NCBI GenBank assembly: GCA_030782805.1
Contig: JARJPL010000260.1
Location: 1 to 64,000, forward strand
DNA: 64,000 bases
Direction: 5' to 3'
From: Aschersonia sp. MBC 622
Lineage: Eukaryota > Ascomycota > Sordariomycetes > Hypocreales > Clavicipitaceae
Shown here piece after piece: positions 1-12,371 of the stretch (its first letter is position 1; the number at the start of each line of letters is the position of its first letter). Made by a program: the position numbers and the translations under genes. The notes below the pieces were generated by a model. That model had not been told where the DNA came from. It saw only the letters and a list, made by a program, of their open reading frames with translations, and ran no database searches.

Positions 1-20
1 CCCTCACTCGCACACGCACG

Positions 21-36
21 CCCCCCCCCCCCCCCC
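21..36. repeat. Poly-C tract
   Basis: Sixteen consecutive C residues at the left edge of the window. Simple homopolymer; its length may be unreliable in the assembly. Confidence 0.9.
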
Positions 37-717
37 TCTCCGCCCTCTTTTGGGGAATCCTGCTTTTCCCCATTCAACCTAACCGTGCCGACGTGTTATC
101 CCTTTTTGGTGGTTTCGGCGGCACCGGTTATTGACACCAGGCCGCGCTACGAGGGAGGTGGCCTAGGGTGGCCCAGCACACAGGCGCAGGGGAAACGTGG
201 TTGGTAACTAACCAGCACGTAGAAGCTAGCAGCGACAAGCCATGCGAGGGTTAGAACCGGTCATGGTACGGATACTCTGTTGACAAAAAGTGTAACTAAT
301 AAACCCCAAGCGTCGTCCATGCAATAATGGTAACAAATGTGGCAAGGGAGACGGAAGAGGGCGTTTAGTATTTATAAAGGGCTTCGAATTTAAGGGGATA
401 GATATTAGCAGCATAATCATAATTTCCCCATCAATGCTACATCTTGACAGGTGGTTTCGCTGGTGACCATAGCATGTCACTGCGGGCGCTTTGCTTTGCC
501 GTAGCACGAGGTTGTGATGAGAGTGACAGCACGAGACGAGTCACGGAGTACGCAAGTGTCACCGTAACTAATTAGCAAGCCCATACGTGAGGAGGAGGGG
601 ACAAATGCATCAATTCTCCAACTACAAACCACTTCTTTTCCCCCCTTCCTCCCCGAGGATTCTCAAACCCAAGACGGCGCGATGACCGACACTAATAAAC
701 TCGAGTCGAGGAGCGTG

Positions 718-744
718 CCACAGGGCCACAGGGCCACAGGGCCC
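718..744. repeat. Short tandem decamer repeat
   Basis: The unit ccacagggcc is repeated head to tail about 2.7 times. It lies in gene-free DNA. Confidence 0.85.
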
Positions 745-949
745 CAGCTGAGAGTTTTGGGCTCCAAGGTCTGTAAATTGGGGCCTCTCAGGGCTTTACT
801 CTCAGGTACACGAGGCAGTTGACAGAAGAGCCCCCCCCATCTTTTTTTGGTGTCTGTTGGGTGGGTGGAATACAAGCAAAAGGGCAGCGCAAAAAGCCGC
901 GACCCGAATAACAAACTAGTTTGGTGTACCAAATGTAGCAGGAGGAGGG

Positions 950-976
950 GGTGGTGGTGGTGGTGGTGGTGGTGGT
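950..976. repeat. (GTG)n microsatellite
   Basis: An uninterrupted run of about nine GTG triplets followed by a GT-rich stretch. No coding frame spans it convincingly. Confidence 0.9.
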
Positions 977-2415
977 GTTTATGTGTTTATGTGTGCATGT
1001 GTGTGTGGGCTTTTTAGTATCTAGCGGCGTCAAAAAAAGGTGTGAGCACAGGAGCTGCATGTGCGAGGTCGACAATGACGATGGACAAGTTTTCCATGTT
1101 GCAGCAGCCAGCTAGCCAGCGCCAGCCAGCGACGAAGCAACCGCACGCAGAACCAGCGCGCGCGCCCCCTCCGGGTGCAGGTGCATTGCAGCGTTGAAGC
1201 CACGCCTGTCCGCACGGCGCAGCAACTTTTCCATGGTAAACGGGACGGGCGTGCATGGGCATACTTGGTAACACGGGAGCAACGACGTCCGCGCTTTCAT
1301 TCAATTTTTTTTTTTTTTGGTTGGCAGAAGAAGGGGTGGGCAACCGAAGCATCATTGCGGGCGGCCGATGTGCGTCCTTGCGCAGTTAATAAAGTCATGT
1401 TACGACACAAAAAGGCCGGGCGCGCCTATCCCCTCCGAAAGTCATAGGCGGCCCTTTTCCCCTCCCTCCCCCCCCCTTGGTACGTACGTTGGAAAAAAGC
1501 ATGGTGCCACCGAGACAAGCACTCACACTGCCACCGCCCGCGGAGAGTTTTGGACTATTTTGGCGGCTTATTTAGCTAGCAAGTCATAAGTCATGGTACG
1601 GAGGAGAGGGAGGGGGGGCGCGGGCGCGGCGGTGACGATGGAGGCGGCGGCGGCGGCGGGCGGAGGCGGCGGGCTCGTACCGATAGAGAGAGGGGAAGAA
1701 CAGAAGGGCGCATACGTAAGTTGGGACCCGGGTGGTCCGCGTAGGTGGTTTGTAAAGTTTTCTCTTACTAATAATCGTGGCTGCTTACCGTTGTGCTAAT
1801 TGTGCAGAGGTGTCATGCCTTTTTTTTCTGTCACTGCTCGCCCTTGTATAGGTAGCTTGTGGTGTGACTAAAACGAAGCTTGCAACAAGTAGATTAAAGG
1901 AAAGAAAACCATGCATGATAAAAGGTAGAGAAAGAAGGAAGGAGAGTACCCCCCCTTTTTTTTAATCATTATGAACTTGGTCTTTGTTTCCTTTTGCAGA
2001 TGGCACATGATGCAAGTCTTGAGAGGCGCTGTGATGCACTACTGCAGAGACATGACAAGACAGCTAGCTGTCAGAAGGAAAAAAAAATAATAATAGAGCA
2101 AACTGCAGGGCCAGCGGGCGCAACATCAGGCCAGAACGGGGGGAAGCTACGAGTAAGAATCACGAGTAATAATAAGAAAGAGGAGAAAGGATAGAAATCA
2201 TGATGCGATGGGCCGGCGGCGGCGGCGTCTAACACCAAAAGCGACGACGGGCCAAGAGCCTCGGCCAAAAAGGTTTAACATGAATAGGTAATCACGCAAA
2301 ATAGAAGTTCATGTACTTGGGCAAGTCCGAGTCTGGCGCCCCGGCGGCGTGGGCGGTGCCGTCATCGAGAAGTAGTGCATCGGGTTAGGGCAATCAAGTT
2401 GCTAGGCTGCTTGGG

Positions 2416-2433
2416 GTCGGTCGGTCGGTCGGT
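2416..2433. repeat. (TCGG)n microsatellite
   Basis: About four tandem copies of the tetramer tcgg in gene-free DNA. Confidence 0.85.
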
Positions 2434-3214
2434 AGGCAAGCCGGCCGGGGAGCGAGGGCCGGAGGTTGTTACCGGCGGCGAGTGGCGGTTCATCAGAGGT
2501 TGTGGGAGATGTTTCGGCAGTGATTAAGCGGAAGAAGGGTGGGAGAAAGAAGGATAAGGATTAGTGCGACGAGTGAATCGAATTAAATAAGTAAGAAAAA
2601 AAAAAGAAGGAAAAAGAAAATGATAGCTAGGGCGGAAAGAAACAAAAATGGATTAGTATAGATGAGATGGTACCGATGCATTGGGATGGTGCAAAAGGAG
2701 AGGGAGAATTCCAGTGAGTTTGGCTTGCACACGATCCGTAAAAAGAGCCGGCGCGCCCTTTGCCAGCTGAGCAGGGGGTAGGTGCAGGGAGTGGAGCTTG
2801 GCTCGTGGCCTATACTCACCTACTGTCATAGTTGCAGCAGCGTATTAACTAGGGGCTTCACGTCATTCTTGGCCCGAGGAGCATCTGAACCAACTTACAT
2901 GCAACTACCAGAGCTACTTTACTACCTACCTACGCAACGTCTTGCCGATGCTGCTGGGTTTCGTCGTCGCCGTCGCCCGAGCAGTCCAAGTTGTGCTGAG
3001 TGGCTGGAGGGGCTGCGCTGGATGCAACCCAAGTTTGATTTTTTTTTTTTTTACCCTTCGGAGGAAGCCCTATCCATCATGTGCTGGGTGCAGCGGCAGG
3101 GCCGAGCCCAAGGTTTTTTTCAGTGTTGCGTCCTGGAGACGTGTGTATTTTTTATTGGTATGCTGCTGGGTCAAATGGGTGCATTTGCATAGGTAGGTAG
3201 CTAGGTAGAATTGC

Positions 3215-3350
3215 AGTGATGCGGCGATGCGGCGAGGCAGTGATACGGGTTGATGCGCTGTGAGCGCTGTGAGCTTTCTGATGCGCTGTAAATGCAAGCC
3301 AAGTGTGTGTTGTAGGTGCCTTGTGCTGTGGTGCGCTGTAAATGCATGCG
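3215..3350. repeat. Degenerate direct repeats built on TGCGCTGTAAATGCA
   Basis: Related units occur at 3251 (tgatgcgctg), 3279 (tgatgcgctgtaaatgcaa) and 3331 (gtgcgctgtaaatgcatgcg), with shorter gcgctgtgag copies between. It looks like a decayed tandem repeat in non-coding DNA. Confidence 0.6.
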
Positions 3351-5064
3351 TTACAAGGGAGTTTCGTGCTAGTAGGCGGTGTCATTGGCAGCTGTAGGCC
3401 AGCCCATGCACCGCTAATAAGGCGCGCGTACCCGAATCTGCAGCCAAATATGCACCCAAATTTACACCCAATCTTTCAACTATGCCAACCAACTTGCACC
3501 ACAATAACCAATGCCAACCAACCGAACCATGCTCGGGTCGGCTCTTTTGCCCAAGTCCTTTGTTTTATTTCTTTACTGGTGACACCTTGCTTGGGCTCTT
3601 GTCCTCGGCCCTGGACCGAGCTCACCAACAAGCCTGCAAGCCTCCAGCCTCCAGCCCCAGCCACAACACGACTAATCTGTACCAGTACGGATACTGCTGG
3701 TACGAGCAACAAAAAAAAAACCCCCCACTGTAATACATACTGGTCCTCGTGGCGCCTGTGCCCGTGTCATGGCCCCTTTGGGCCCTTCCTTCCTTTGGCC
3801 GTTCTTTCCTTTCTTCCCTTGCCCCCAAAAAAAAGGTCCTTTCCGACGATCCACCCCCCCCTTGCCCCTTTATCGCACCCCCCTCTTTCCGTTTGTCCAC
3901 ACGCCCCCCTTTGTTCTCACTCTTGCTCACTTGCTCACTTGCCTCCCCCCCCCAAAAAAGAGGCTCTCCCAAAGGGGGCGTCCGGGACAGGAGTCAGTCA
4001 CTCACCTATTTTTTTTTTCCTTTTCTTTTTTTAATAATCCTTTTTTTCCATGAATCCTCTTTTTTTAGGCCTTGCCTGTTCTCCATTTCCCCTTCCATTG
4101 CCGGGCCCCTTCTTAGGCTACCCATCCCCATATCTACGATCTCCTTGCACTTCTCTTTTTTCTTTCCCTTTTCCACTCCTTCCTTCTCTCTTTTACTCTT
4201 CCTCCCCTGTCTCCGTTCTACATTCCCCAAGTACTCGTCCCTGTTTTTCCTCTTTATTCTCGACATCATCTGATTTTCTCTCGTCGACTTTGCCAGCACT
4301 CGTCTCTTCTTCAGCAATAGACTCTGTATACCGTCAGCTCGTCAGCTCGCTTCCGATCCCGGTGTCTGCTTCTCTCGACCACTTTATACACTGAACCAAC
4401 AAACCGAACCCGACGACAACTTATTCCGCATATTGCAACACCACCCGCTCATTAACTTCTCGACTTGTTCTCCTTTACCTCATTCTTGTCACGCGTTCGG
4501 ACATTTTCTCCCATATTCGTCGCCTGTCAGCACACCGGCGCCGTTTCTTAGTGCCCAACGTCAACGTCTACGCCGCCTCGACGCCTTCAGATTCGCCTCA
4601 ACCGTCGACACTCGACCTCTACTTACCGTTACCAAACTCAAACTCAAAAAGTAAGCCAACCAACGCCACACCATCATGAATACCTCGGCGTTTGCTATGC
4701 ATTTTGGATTCACTCTGGAAATTGGTTTTTTTGCGTCTCGGCCTCCCGTCTAGCCCTCGCCGCATCCACGCCAATCTCCCACATTGTGTTTGCCTTGGTG
4801 CCCCGTGGCCATCCGGCCTACACACGTATAAATTCTTTGTCATTGTGTTTTATTGCGAAACCTCGTCTCTGCAACTTTCCTTTTGCAATTTTATTTCTGC
4901 CTCGCCAGTCGCACAATTTGCTTGTTGTCTCTCCTTTCATGCACCTCGCTAACCACGCTCCTTCCTACAGCTCGCCACCTCGGCCTGTTTTTCATATTCT
5001 ATTTGTGAATTGGTTACCGCCCCACAACCATCGCTCGCGATATCACAGCACCCTTGTAATCAAC

Positions 5065-7041
5065 ATGGTGGCGGAACAAGGCACCGGCGGCCCTGTTGAA
5101 AGGTCTAGACGCAACCTCTCGACCTCGGCCCCCTGTCCCAGCTCAGATGGCGAATCTGTACCTGAAGCCGATGTCCAGATGCAGCAGCCTGCTCAAGTCG
5201 AACAAAAGGCCGCAACACAACCTCAGCCCTCTCAGGAGTCACCGCGCAGATGCGATTCTGCTCCCAGAGCAACTTCTCCTAGTGCAGCCCTCTCACCTAG
5301 GGATACCACCTCCCGCACAACCACACCTCAGCCCGACGCCAGCAAGTCTACCAGAAAGTCGAGCCATTCGCCCACCACCCCAACCTATCCTATAGAGCCT
5401 CCCGTTACTCGCGCTACCCTCAGCGAACTCGACGTTACCAAAATTATACACAACCCTAAGCTCCGTCACGACATCAACTTCGACCCCGATCTGCATTTTC
5501 GACCGAACCTTGATGGTGACAAGGGCCGCAAGAAGTCGGACCGCGCAAATCAGTTCTGGCGCTCTTTGAAGAAAGAGCTAGCCATGTTCGTCGCCGACCG
5601 TCCTACCTTTTACACCACCTACGGACATGCCGATGATTGGACCCTTCCCACCTTGCTCAAAGCTGTCAAGGAGATTATCCAGACCCTGGTTCCTCAGCGT
5701 GATCGCCATTTTCTCGACGAGGGCCTCAATATTGAGCTCATCATGCAACAGTTTCACAAAGGTGTCGCTGACCTCGAGAAGCTCGCCCAGTGGCTGTCTC
5801 AGGTCCTCAAATCCCACTGCGCTCCCATGCGCGACGATTGGGTCGATGCCATGTACAAGCAGCTCAGCAACGGCAACAAGAATTCGGACCTCGATGAACT
5901 TGTCAACGGCATGCGCAGCCTGCTTAGTGTCCTGGAAGCCATGAAACTCGACGTCGCCAACCACCAGATCCGATGTCTCCGACCCGTCCTGATCGAAGAC
6001 ACGATTCACTTTGAGCAAAAGTTCTTCATCAAGAAAATGTCCTCTAGGAAGGTCGACATCACCTCGTCCAAGAAGTGGTACAAGGAAGCCGACGCCCTTT
6101 ATGCTGACGACATGGCCAACCACGCCTTTGCCTTTGGCGACACTGGCGTCTTCTTCCAAGCTCTCACCCGACTGATCCTGCCCTCATCTCCGGACAAGCG
6201 TCTACCTAGCACCTTCCTCTTCGATGAGGAGCGTATTTTCAAGCTTCGCTCGGATATGCTCGATGCCATTAACCTGCAAGTCTGCATGACCATGTATGAG
6301 GATCTTGACCGCATCGGCCGCTGGAATCTCTCGGGTCTCTTTGCTGGTACCCCTATGAACGAAGATGCTACTCACAGCCCCACCTCGTCCAGCTCCGAGT
6401 TCAACTTTAACACGCCTCTTGAGACCTCTCGACCTTCCAGCATCAACTTCAGCAACAACGCTTCTCCAACCGCGTCACCTCGCTCTTCTCTGGGTCTCTC
6501 CAACCACGCGGCTCCCGCCTACGTTGCCCCCGAGAACGCTGAAGCCAGGAACAAGACCCGCAACCTCTACAACTCTCTCGTTGCTCTCCTGCAATCTGCC
6601 AGCCCTGCTCAGCCCCAAGCTACTACCGCTCCTGATCAGCGCCAGACTGCTCGCTGGCGGTCCATTGCTCCCTCGATGGCCCTCGAAATCTTCCGCAACA
6701 CCAAGGCTCCTGCTAGCATGCTGAGCACATTTGAGGACAAATTGACTGCCATCGTTTGCGGCATGCATTCCTCTCTTTACAAAGAGGTTGAGAAAAATCT
6801 CCACAGCCGTCTGATGGCTGAGCTTACCATTCGCGTACGTGAATACCGTGCGATTTCTGGTGTTGGCCTCTTCACGGCTGCTACTGCCAGCCGCTCTCAG
6901 GCCCGCTCCCACGATCAGGGCGAAGGTGTAATGGGGGACATAGCTGCTCGTGTGGCGCACCTTGGAGTCTTGCACTGGCGTGTCTGGTCGCAAATGGCCT
7001 ACGCCGACGAAGACGGCATGGTGGTTGACTCGCAAACCTAA
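5065..7041 (+). CDS. SOK1: SOK1 / TCP11 family protein
   Basis: This single-exon gene encodes about 658 residues. I start it at ATG 5065 (MVAEQG) because the in-frame ORF extension back to 4786 is not protein-like and lies in the CT-rich leader. The first 110 residues are Ser/Thr/Pro/Gln-rich and probably disordered. From about residue 120 (TLSELDVTKI) a conserved helical TCP11 domain runs to the C-terminus, interrupted near residues 435-490 by a Ser-rich linker. In yeast, SOK1 is a high-copy suppressor of protein kinase A loss; the mammalian relative TCP11 also links to cAMP signalling. The biochemical activity is unknown. The family call rests on block similarity (for example NPKLRHDINFDPDLHFRPN and QFWRSLKKEL); the pathway role here is inferred. 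Confidence 0.85.
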   Translation: MVAEQGTGGPVERSRRNLSTSAPCPSSDGESVPEADVQMQQPAQVEQKAATQPQPSQESPRRCDSAPRATSPSAALSPRDTTSRTTTPQPDASKSTRKSSHSPTTPTYPIEPPVTRATLSELDVTKIIHNPKLRHDINFDPDLHFRPNLDGDKGRKKSDRANQFWRSLKKELAMFVADRPTFYTTYGHADDWTLPTLLKAVKEIIQTLVPQRDRHFLDEGLNIELIMQQFHKGVADLEKLAQWLSQVLKSHCAPMRDDWVDAMYKQLSNGNKNSDLDELVNGMRSLLSVLEAMKLDVANHQIRCLRPVLIEDTIHFEQKFFIKKMSSRKVDITSSKKWYKEADALYADDMANHAFAFGDTGVFFQALTRLILPSSPDKRLPSTFLFDEERIFKLRSDMLDAINLQVCMTMYEDLDRIGRWNLSGLFAGTPMNEDATHSPTSSSSEFNFNTPLETSRPSSINFSNNASPTASPRSSLGLSNHAAPAYVAPENAEARNKTRNLYNSLVALLQSASPAQPQATTAPDQRQTARWRSIAPSMALEIFRNTKAPASMLSTFEDKLTAIVCGMHSSLYKEVEKNLHSRLMAELTIRVREYRAISGVGLFTAATASRSQARSHDQGEGVMGDIAARVAHLGVLHWRVWSQMAYADEDGMVVDSQT

Positions 7042-8734
7042 AGCTTTGGGTCGAGTCTCCTCTACCAGCGGGGCATTTTCTTAGTATCTCTATTGGCGAC
7101 AAATTGCATCCTACAACAATTACAACTAATAATACGACGACGCGCGACTCGGCGGATAGAGGACGCGTGCAACGTCGGCTGTCCGCTCACTAACGAAGTC
7201 GACGCGGAGCATTTTACTTGCGCAAAGCGTGCCATAAAACGCATCTTGGGCTGCCTATCCTGAGGTGGCACCTTTTCGCCACCTGTACTGTACCACACTA
7301 CTTGTTATTTGTGCGAGGCTTTCTGCTTTTGTTAGGCACTGTTGAATTTTTATGGGCGGGCGTTTGGAATGGACAGGGGCGAATGGGGGATACACTGGTT
7401 GTTTGATCTGTTTTCGTACAAATACCCCCAGAGGGATTATTGGTTTTAGCATTAAGATTTTGAAGCCCGAAGCTGTGGATAGGCAGACATGGGGACATAT
7501 ATCTTTATTAAATTATTATTTCTTCTCGCCATGTGTATCCGTAAGGGCGTAAGGGTGCATAGTTTGTACGGATTAGTGCTGGGAGCTATAAGTGTAATCA
7601 TATGGGCAAGGGTCAGCTCAGAGTTACTTGTAGCAGGGACCTGTTTTTTTCTCGCGTCATTGACTTGTAATGCTATCATTACTATGTGTGCATCGCATAT
7701 TATTGGAAGATATATTAGTGAATAAAAAGCAAGCCAGACGAGTGTTGATGCGGGAAGAGGCAGGCTGACAATGACGACGGGCGGGGCCTGTGAAGACTAT
7801 TACTTATCAGAAATAATGTAGTCGGAATGCACAACGTTGAATCCCAGTCTGGATAACAGAGTCTTGGCCCTGTTGCCATTCGGCGGCTTACGACACTAAC
7901 AACAGAGACGCCAGTGATGCGTAGACAAAATCGCTATTTCCCCGTTTTCTACAAATGAATGAAAAGGTCCACGTCCTTGTCCAACTCCCAAAAAAAAGAA
8001 GGATATACCAAGAAGAAATCCAAAAAGAGAGCCGAGTAGAGCATGTACCAACACACGCCCTACTTCTGATCACTCTGAGCAATCCCTTCCCTTTTGTTAT
8101 GCTTTCAAGGATTGATACATTGCCATCATGCCCCAAGCATCACGTCCGTTTCTGGCACGTTTAGGGTCTTGCTTGTTCAAAACATCCCCTTCTCCAGTTC
8201 TTTCGCTCCTCAATGAACGCCACCCGAATAGCTCGAACAGTCAAGAAAAATATACACCAAACAGAGCAGTTCAATAATCAAAGATAACACAAAAAATGTA
8301 ACTCTATCTTGCAAATCCCAATGCATATAGACAAGGAGCTTCAACTCCTGGGGTAAAAATAGCGGTGGCTGTTCAAAAAAGTGAAGATGGTAGAATGTGT
8401 AACGAAAAGAGGCATTTGACAGAAGAAAAAAACGCCATCATGTAGTATGCGAAGCGTGAAAAAGCGGCCGGGTTCAATGAGGCCGTGAATCGTCGTGGGC
8501 GTTTGTGAATGCAGACCAAAGTGGCCCGTCTGTGTCGCGCGTGGTAGTAATTCCGCTGTTGGCGTAGTATTTACAGGGAGAGGAGTGGAAGCCTGGCAGC
8601 GCAAAATGACAAGTATAAAACAAAGGCTGCTGCTCTCAGGTGCGCGGCTCCGGCTTCAACGAGAATGGCCCGGACCGGGTGCCATAATCTGGCGTTAGGA
8701 GTGAGGGAGACGGCACAGGAGAGCTTATTCGTTG
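7042..8734. other. Intergenic region between convergent SOK1-family and Uds1 genes
   Basis: This 1.7-kb stretch holds the 3' ends of two convergent genes. It has AT-rich patches (for example around 7504-7520) and only short open frames without protein character. I see no RNA gene or repeat. Confidence 0.6.
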
Positions 8735-11143
8735 TTATCGTGGACTCAACGGACTCTTGCCAGGTCCTTGACTTCGTTTCAGGCGCGCAAGTTCTTCTTC
8801 GAGCTTGCGAGCTCGGCTTCGCTCCTCCTACCGCGGCATGTATTAGCAAGGTGCTGGCAAGATCAACGCTCGGCCATGTAATGATACGTACCCTCAAATC
8901 CTCCTGGAACTTCTTCCTCTCCTCCCTCATCGTGGCACGGAACTGCTCGCTTAGCATGGAAGCACCGGCGCCCCTACCGCTTCCGCCCACCTTGAGGCGG
9001 TGGCCGTCGAGTTCTTCCTGGAGCTGGGCAATTTGCTCGCGCGCCTTTTCCACTTCGGCCTCGAATTTTTGCCTGCCCTGCAGAGCCTCATCCAGCTTAC
9101 TCTCCAGTTCCACCCTTTCGCGCTCGGCACTCAGAGTCTCCTTGGTGATGTTTTCGAGATCCTCCGCGGTACCTGCCAGCTCCTTCTTGAGCTTCTCTAT
9201 TTGATTACTGAGCTTTTGTACTTCGGCATTGTTCTTAAGAGCCGCCACATCAGCCGCGCGTTCGGCGCGAGTCCCATAAGCTCCATCCAGTTCAGCGCGG
9301 GCGATGGTGACTTCTGTCTTGAGTTCGGCGATAGTCATGTTGAGCTCATCCATGTCGTTCTCCCTGTTCCTGAGTGTCTTTTCCCTGCTCTTCATATCGG
9401 CCTTGAGTGCTTCGGCGGCCTCTTCGGCAGCCCTCTTGTCGTCGAGAGCCTTTTCTAGCTCTGCAGCGAGCTCAGCGGCACGCTTGCCTTCTGCCTCGAC
9501 CTTTTTGATCTTCTTTTCCAGCAGCTCAATGGTCTCTTCGCGATCCTGAAGATCTGACTGGGCTTTTCCAGCAGAGGCTGCATGCGCGCGGGCCTGCTCG
9601 AGATCTTGCAAAGCCTCCGACAACATGTGCTGTGCGTCCAGGGCGTCTTTTTCTGCGCGCGCGATTGCTTGACGGCCCGTTTCAATCTCTTCTTGTCGGT
9701 GGGCCAATTCTTCGTCCTTTTCGGCGTCGGATTTGTTGTTGAGCTCACGTTGTTGCTTGATCTGGCGTTTGAGCACTGTGCGCTGGTCTTTGAGAGTGGC
9801 TGTTTGCGATGACAGGTAGTGCACCCTGGTTGTGAACGACTTGAGATTGTACGCCTCAGAGTGGTCAAACTCGTCGTCGGAGCCCTCGTCCTCGTCATTC
9901 TCGGACAGACCCTTGTCAACGCGGGCTCTGCGACGCTCATCTCTTCGTTGCCTGGTACCAGCAAAATCTTTCTGGATGACACTCCACAGATTGAGGACAG
10001 CATCATCAGTCTCACCGCCACCACCTGCGACGCCTTGGAAAGACTCTTGCTCGGCCTGGACAGCAACCAAGCCTGTCTCTAGGTAGTCGATCTGATGTCT
10101 CAGCATCTCGAAAGGCTTGGCATTTGAGATGTTTTGAGGGGGCTCAATGTAATCCTTGTTGATTTCGGGGTTGAATCGCACAATGGTGTCGCGCAAAGAA
10201 TTGTTAAGCGAGCGGAGCTTCTCCCCAAAGTCGCTGACAGATTTGATGAGGATGAGGTTTTCTTCTTTGACGCGGTCCATCTCGCCACGCTCTCTGTTTG
10301 GCGATTTCAGGGGAATCTCAATGGCATTTTTGCGAGCCATGGGGTCGAGCGGATACATGCCGTCCTCAAAGTAATTTTCATCGCCAGCAGCATCGAGACT
10401 GTTGCGGCCCTGGGAGTAGGTATATAGGCTTTCAGGGCTCCCGGGAATGCCATTGGCGACTTGTGCCTGCTGGGCGCTCTTCTTCTTGGAGACCTTGTGG
10501 GTGAGCTGGAGAATACCAGCGGTGTGCTCGAGGATGCGTTGTTGAGGAATCATGAGGCTCTTTTCGAGGTTGAAGAGTTCGAGAGCGAGCTCTTCACATT
10601 TGCGTTCGGTCTGTATCGCGTCATCTTCGGCTTGGGGATCTCGGGGGCCGTCGGGAGACAGCTTGGCCATGGACAGGGCAGCATCTCGGTACTTGGTCTG
10701 GATGGCGAGATTGGCTCTGGTTGAGTCAATGCGCTGCATCATGAGCTGGGACTGCTTCTTCAGGTTGTCGACCTCTTCCTGGGAAAGGATTTCATATTTT
10801 TTGCTGTCGGCTAGTGCGGTTTCGGTGAGGAGGTGGATCTGAATCGGGTCTTTGAGGTCGACGACGGCTGGACTGGGTGTGCGATTGATCTGCTAGTGAG
10901 GTCGAGTTAGCGACCAGTCACGTCCATTGGGACGCGTCTGATTGATCGCATGATGCGCTGCAATATGCGAGTACTGAAGCTACTCACCGAAGCGTATCGC
11001 GGCGCGTCTCGGTCCTCGCCGACAAGCATGTTCCTCGCGAACTCTTCGACGGCGGCCTTGCCGCCTACGGTAGGGCCAGCGGCGGCTGATGGATTGGAGA
11101 CGGCATAGTCGTAGGGGCTCCTGCCCGAGGCAACGCCGTTCAT
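8735..11143 (-). CDS. Uds1-domain coiled-coil protein (up-regulated during septation)
   Basis: Three exons on the minus strand: 11143-10988, 10892-8892 and 8827-8735, giving about 749 residues. Introns are GTGAGT...CTAG (95 nt) and GTACGT...GGTAG (64 nt); both keep frame. Residues 60-150 resemble the fungal Uds1 domain (LLTETALADSKKYEIL, then KYRDAALSMAKL). The middle has an acidic stretch (NDEDEGSDDEFDHSEAYNL), and about 340 residues after it are continuous Glu/Lys/Arg/Ala heptads, a long coiled coil. The last exon adds a basic helix ending KSPLSPR. The family name comes from a fission-yeast gene induced at septation; a structural role at septum or cortex is inferred. The second exon can start at either of two AGs three bases apart (10893 or 10890). 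Confidence 0.8.
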
Positions 11144-12371
11144 GGCAGGATATCAGCTGCGTGGCCGGATTGAATTCATCAATACATCAATCAAAGCCAC
11201 CGCAAGGATCAGCTCGGGGCGGCGTTGTAGTAGGCGGGGAAGCGATAGCAAAATGATGGGCCGCTGACCACGTCACGGTTATATCCAAGATGTGATAAAA
11301 ATACAAAGAGCGTCGCAAGTAGCAAAATGAGTTGCCAGGCCGAAAATTGATCGCGGGCGCAGGCAGGTCGAGGAGGTTGGGGGAATTCGTTCAGAGGCGC
11401 GCGCAGGTGCGAGCTGGTAGGAATTCGGAGCGAGGACCCTTCCGAGCAGCTAGGAAGGAGGCGAGCGACATGCAAAGAGGACAAAGACAAGGAGAGTCGT
11501 ATTCTTCTATTCGCCTTGCGCCAGAACAGGGCAAACTGCGAAGCTATCTTGATTCTGTCGTACGATGGCGGGCCAAAAGAAGCTCCAAGGGGGGAGGTGC
11601 ACAGAAGGCCAGGTACAAAGGTGCCTAATAATGGGCAGGAGAAAAGGAGACGTTAGCGGATTCGGTCGAGGTAAATATTTAGTGGACAGTGCCGCGAAGA
11701 GCAGGTGGGCCAGAGGTGTTTGTACCTGAGACCCCTGCAGATACTTGCATCGCAACTTGACACACAGTGGATCGCGAGCGGCTTGCGTTCAGTCATGTAC
11801 TCTTTTCTGGGGAGTGACTTCCATGTTCTCGGCTGGTACCACCGTCACTGATCCATGCCTTCTCACGATTAAGCCCTTCTAGGGTCTTTATCAATCTTGA
11901 CAATCGCAGAGTCTCAGCCCTTTGCCAGGATGACCAGGGCCGAGTTCGGGGAAGCATTCATCGACAATCAACTGAGCATGAAATCTGACCCTGATTTTCT
12001 GAAAATCTGGTCTCGCTTGGCCCCCCTGCTGCAGCCTGCAGGTGCCGCCCCCTGACAGCCTTTCATTTAATTACGACGCCCGGTGCCCCAACCGATCTGC
12101 CGAGAATGGGCTTTATTCGGACATGCCGAATTGACCCAACTCCAGAACAAGTCCCGAACAATATTTACCAACATCACGATAGAGGCAATTTGCAATGCTC
12201 AAGCCATGTGCATTCTTCTAGAAGATGCCTGACTACCTCGACTCGCAACATCTCGCCTCGCGCTGCTCCAGTAGCCAAGCCAAGCTCCAAAACCTTCTCG
12301 GCGTCCTTGCACGTATAAATCACAACGCTTTCCGTAACTTTGTCTTCTATTAATTGGCCCTCGGTGTCAGG
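11144..12371. other. Intergenic region upstream of Uds1 and downstream of Dsc2
   Basis: About 1.2 kb without a supportable gene. It should include the promoter of the Uds1 gene (right next to 11143) and the 3' end of the Dsc2 gene. I see no RNA gene, repeat or convincing open frame. Confidence 0.6.

Larger units (their letters stand above)
1..5064. other. Gene-free, low-complexity left arm; upstream region of the SOK1-family gene
   Basis: I find no convincing gene here. Open frames are short or made of simple sequence. The DNA holds homopolymer runs (C at 21-36, T near 1306-1318 and 3037-3051), microsatellites and short tandem repeats listed separately. From about 3700 to 4600 the plus strand becomes strongly C/T-rich, as fungal core promoters and leaders often are. 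A GTAAGC at about 4650 and a pyrimidine-rich CTACAG near 4970 could bound an intron in the 5' untranslated region of the gene starting at 5065. This is inference; transcripts are needed to place the start site. Confidence 0.6.

Noticed and set aside
3342..4034. 230-codon open frame in the left arm
   Set aside because: It reads through homopolymers and CT-rich leader-like DNA, giving Pro/Ser/Leu-rich simple sequence. Not a credible protein.
4786..5064. N-terminal extension of the SOK1-family protein
   Set aside because: The extra 93 codons lie in the CT-rich leader with an acceptor-like CTACAG inside, and read as non-protein sequence. ATG 5065 is preferred.
5578..6159. 193-codon open frame antisense to the SOK1-family gene
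   Set aside because: It lies fully inside a clear conserved domain on the plus strand and arises from codon bias; no start context, introns or domain support it.
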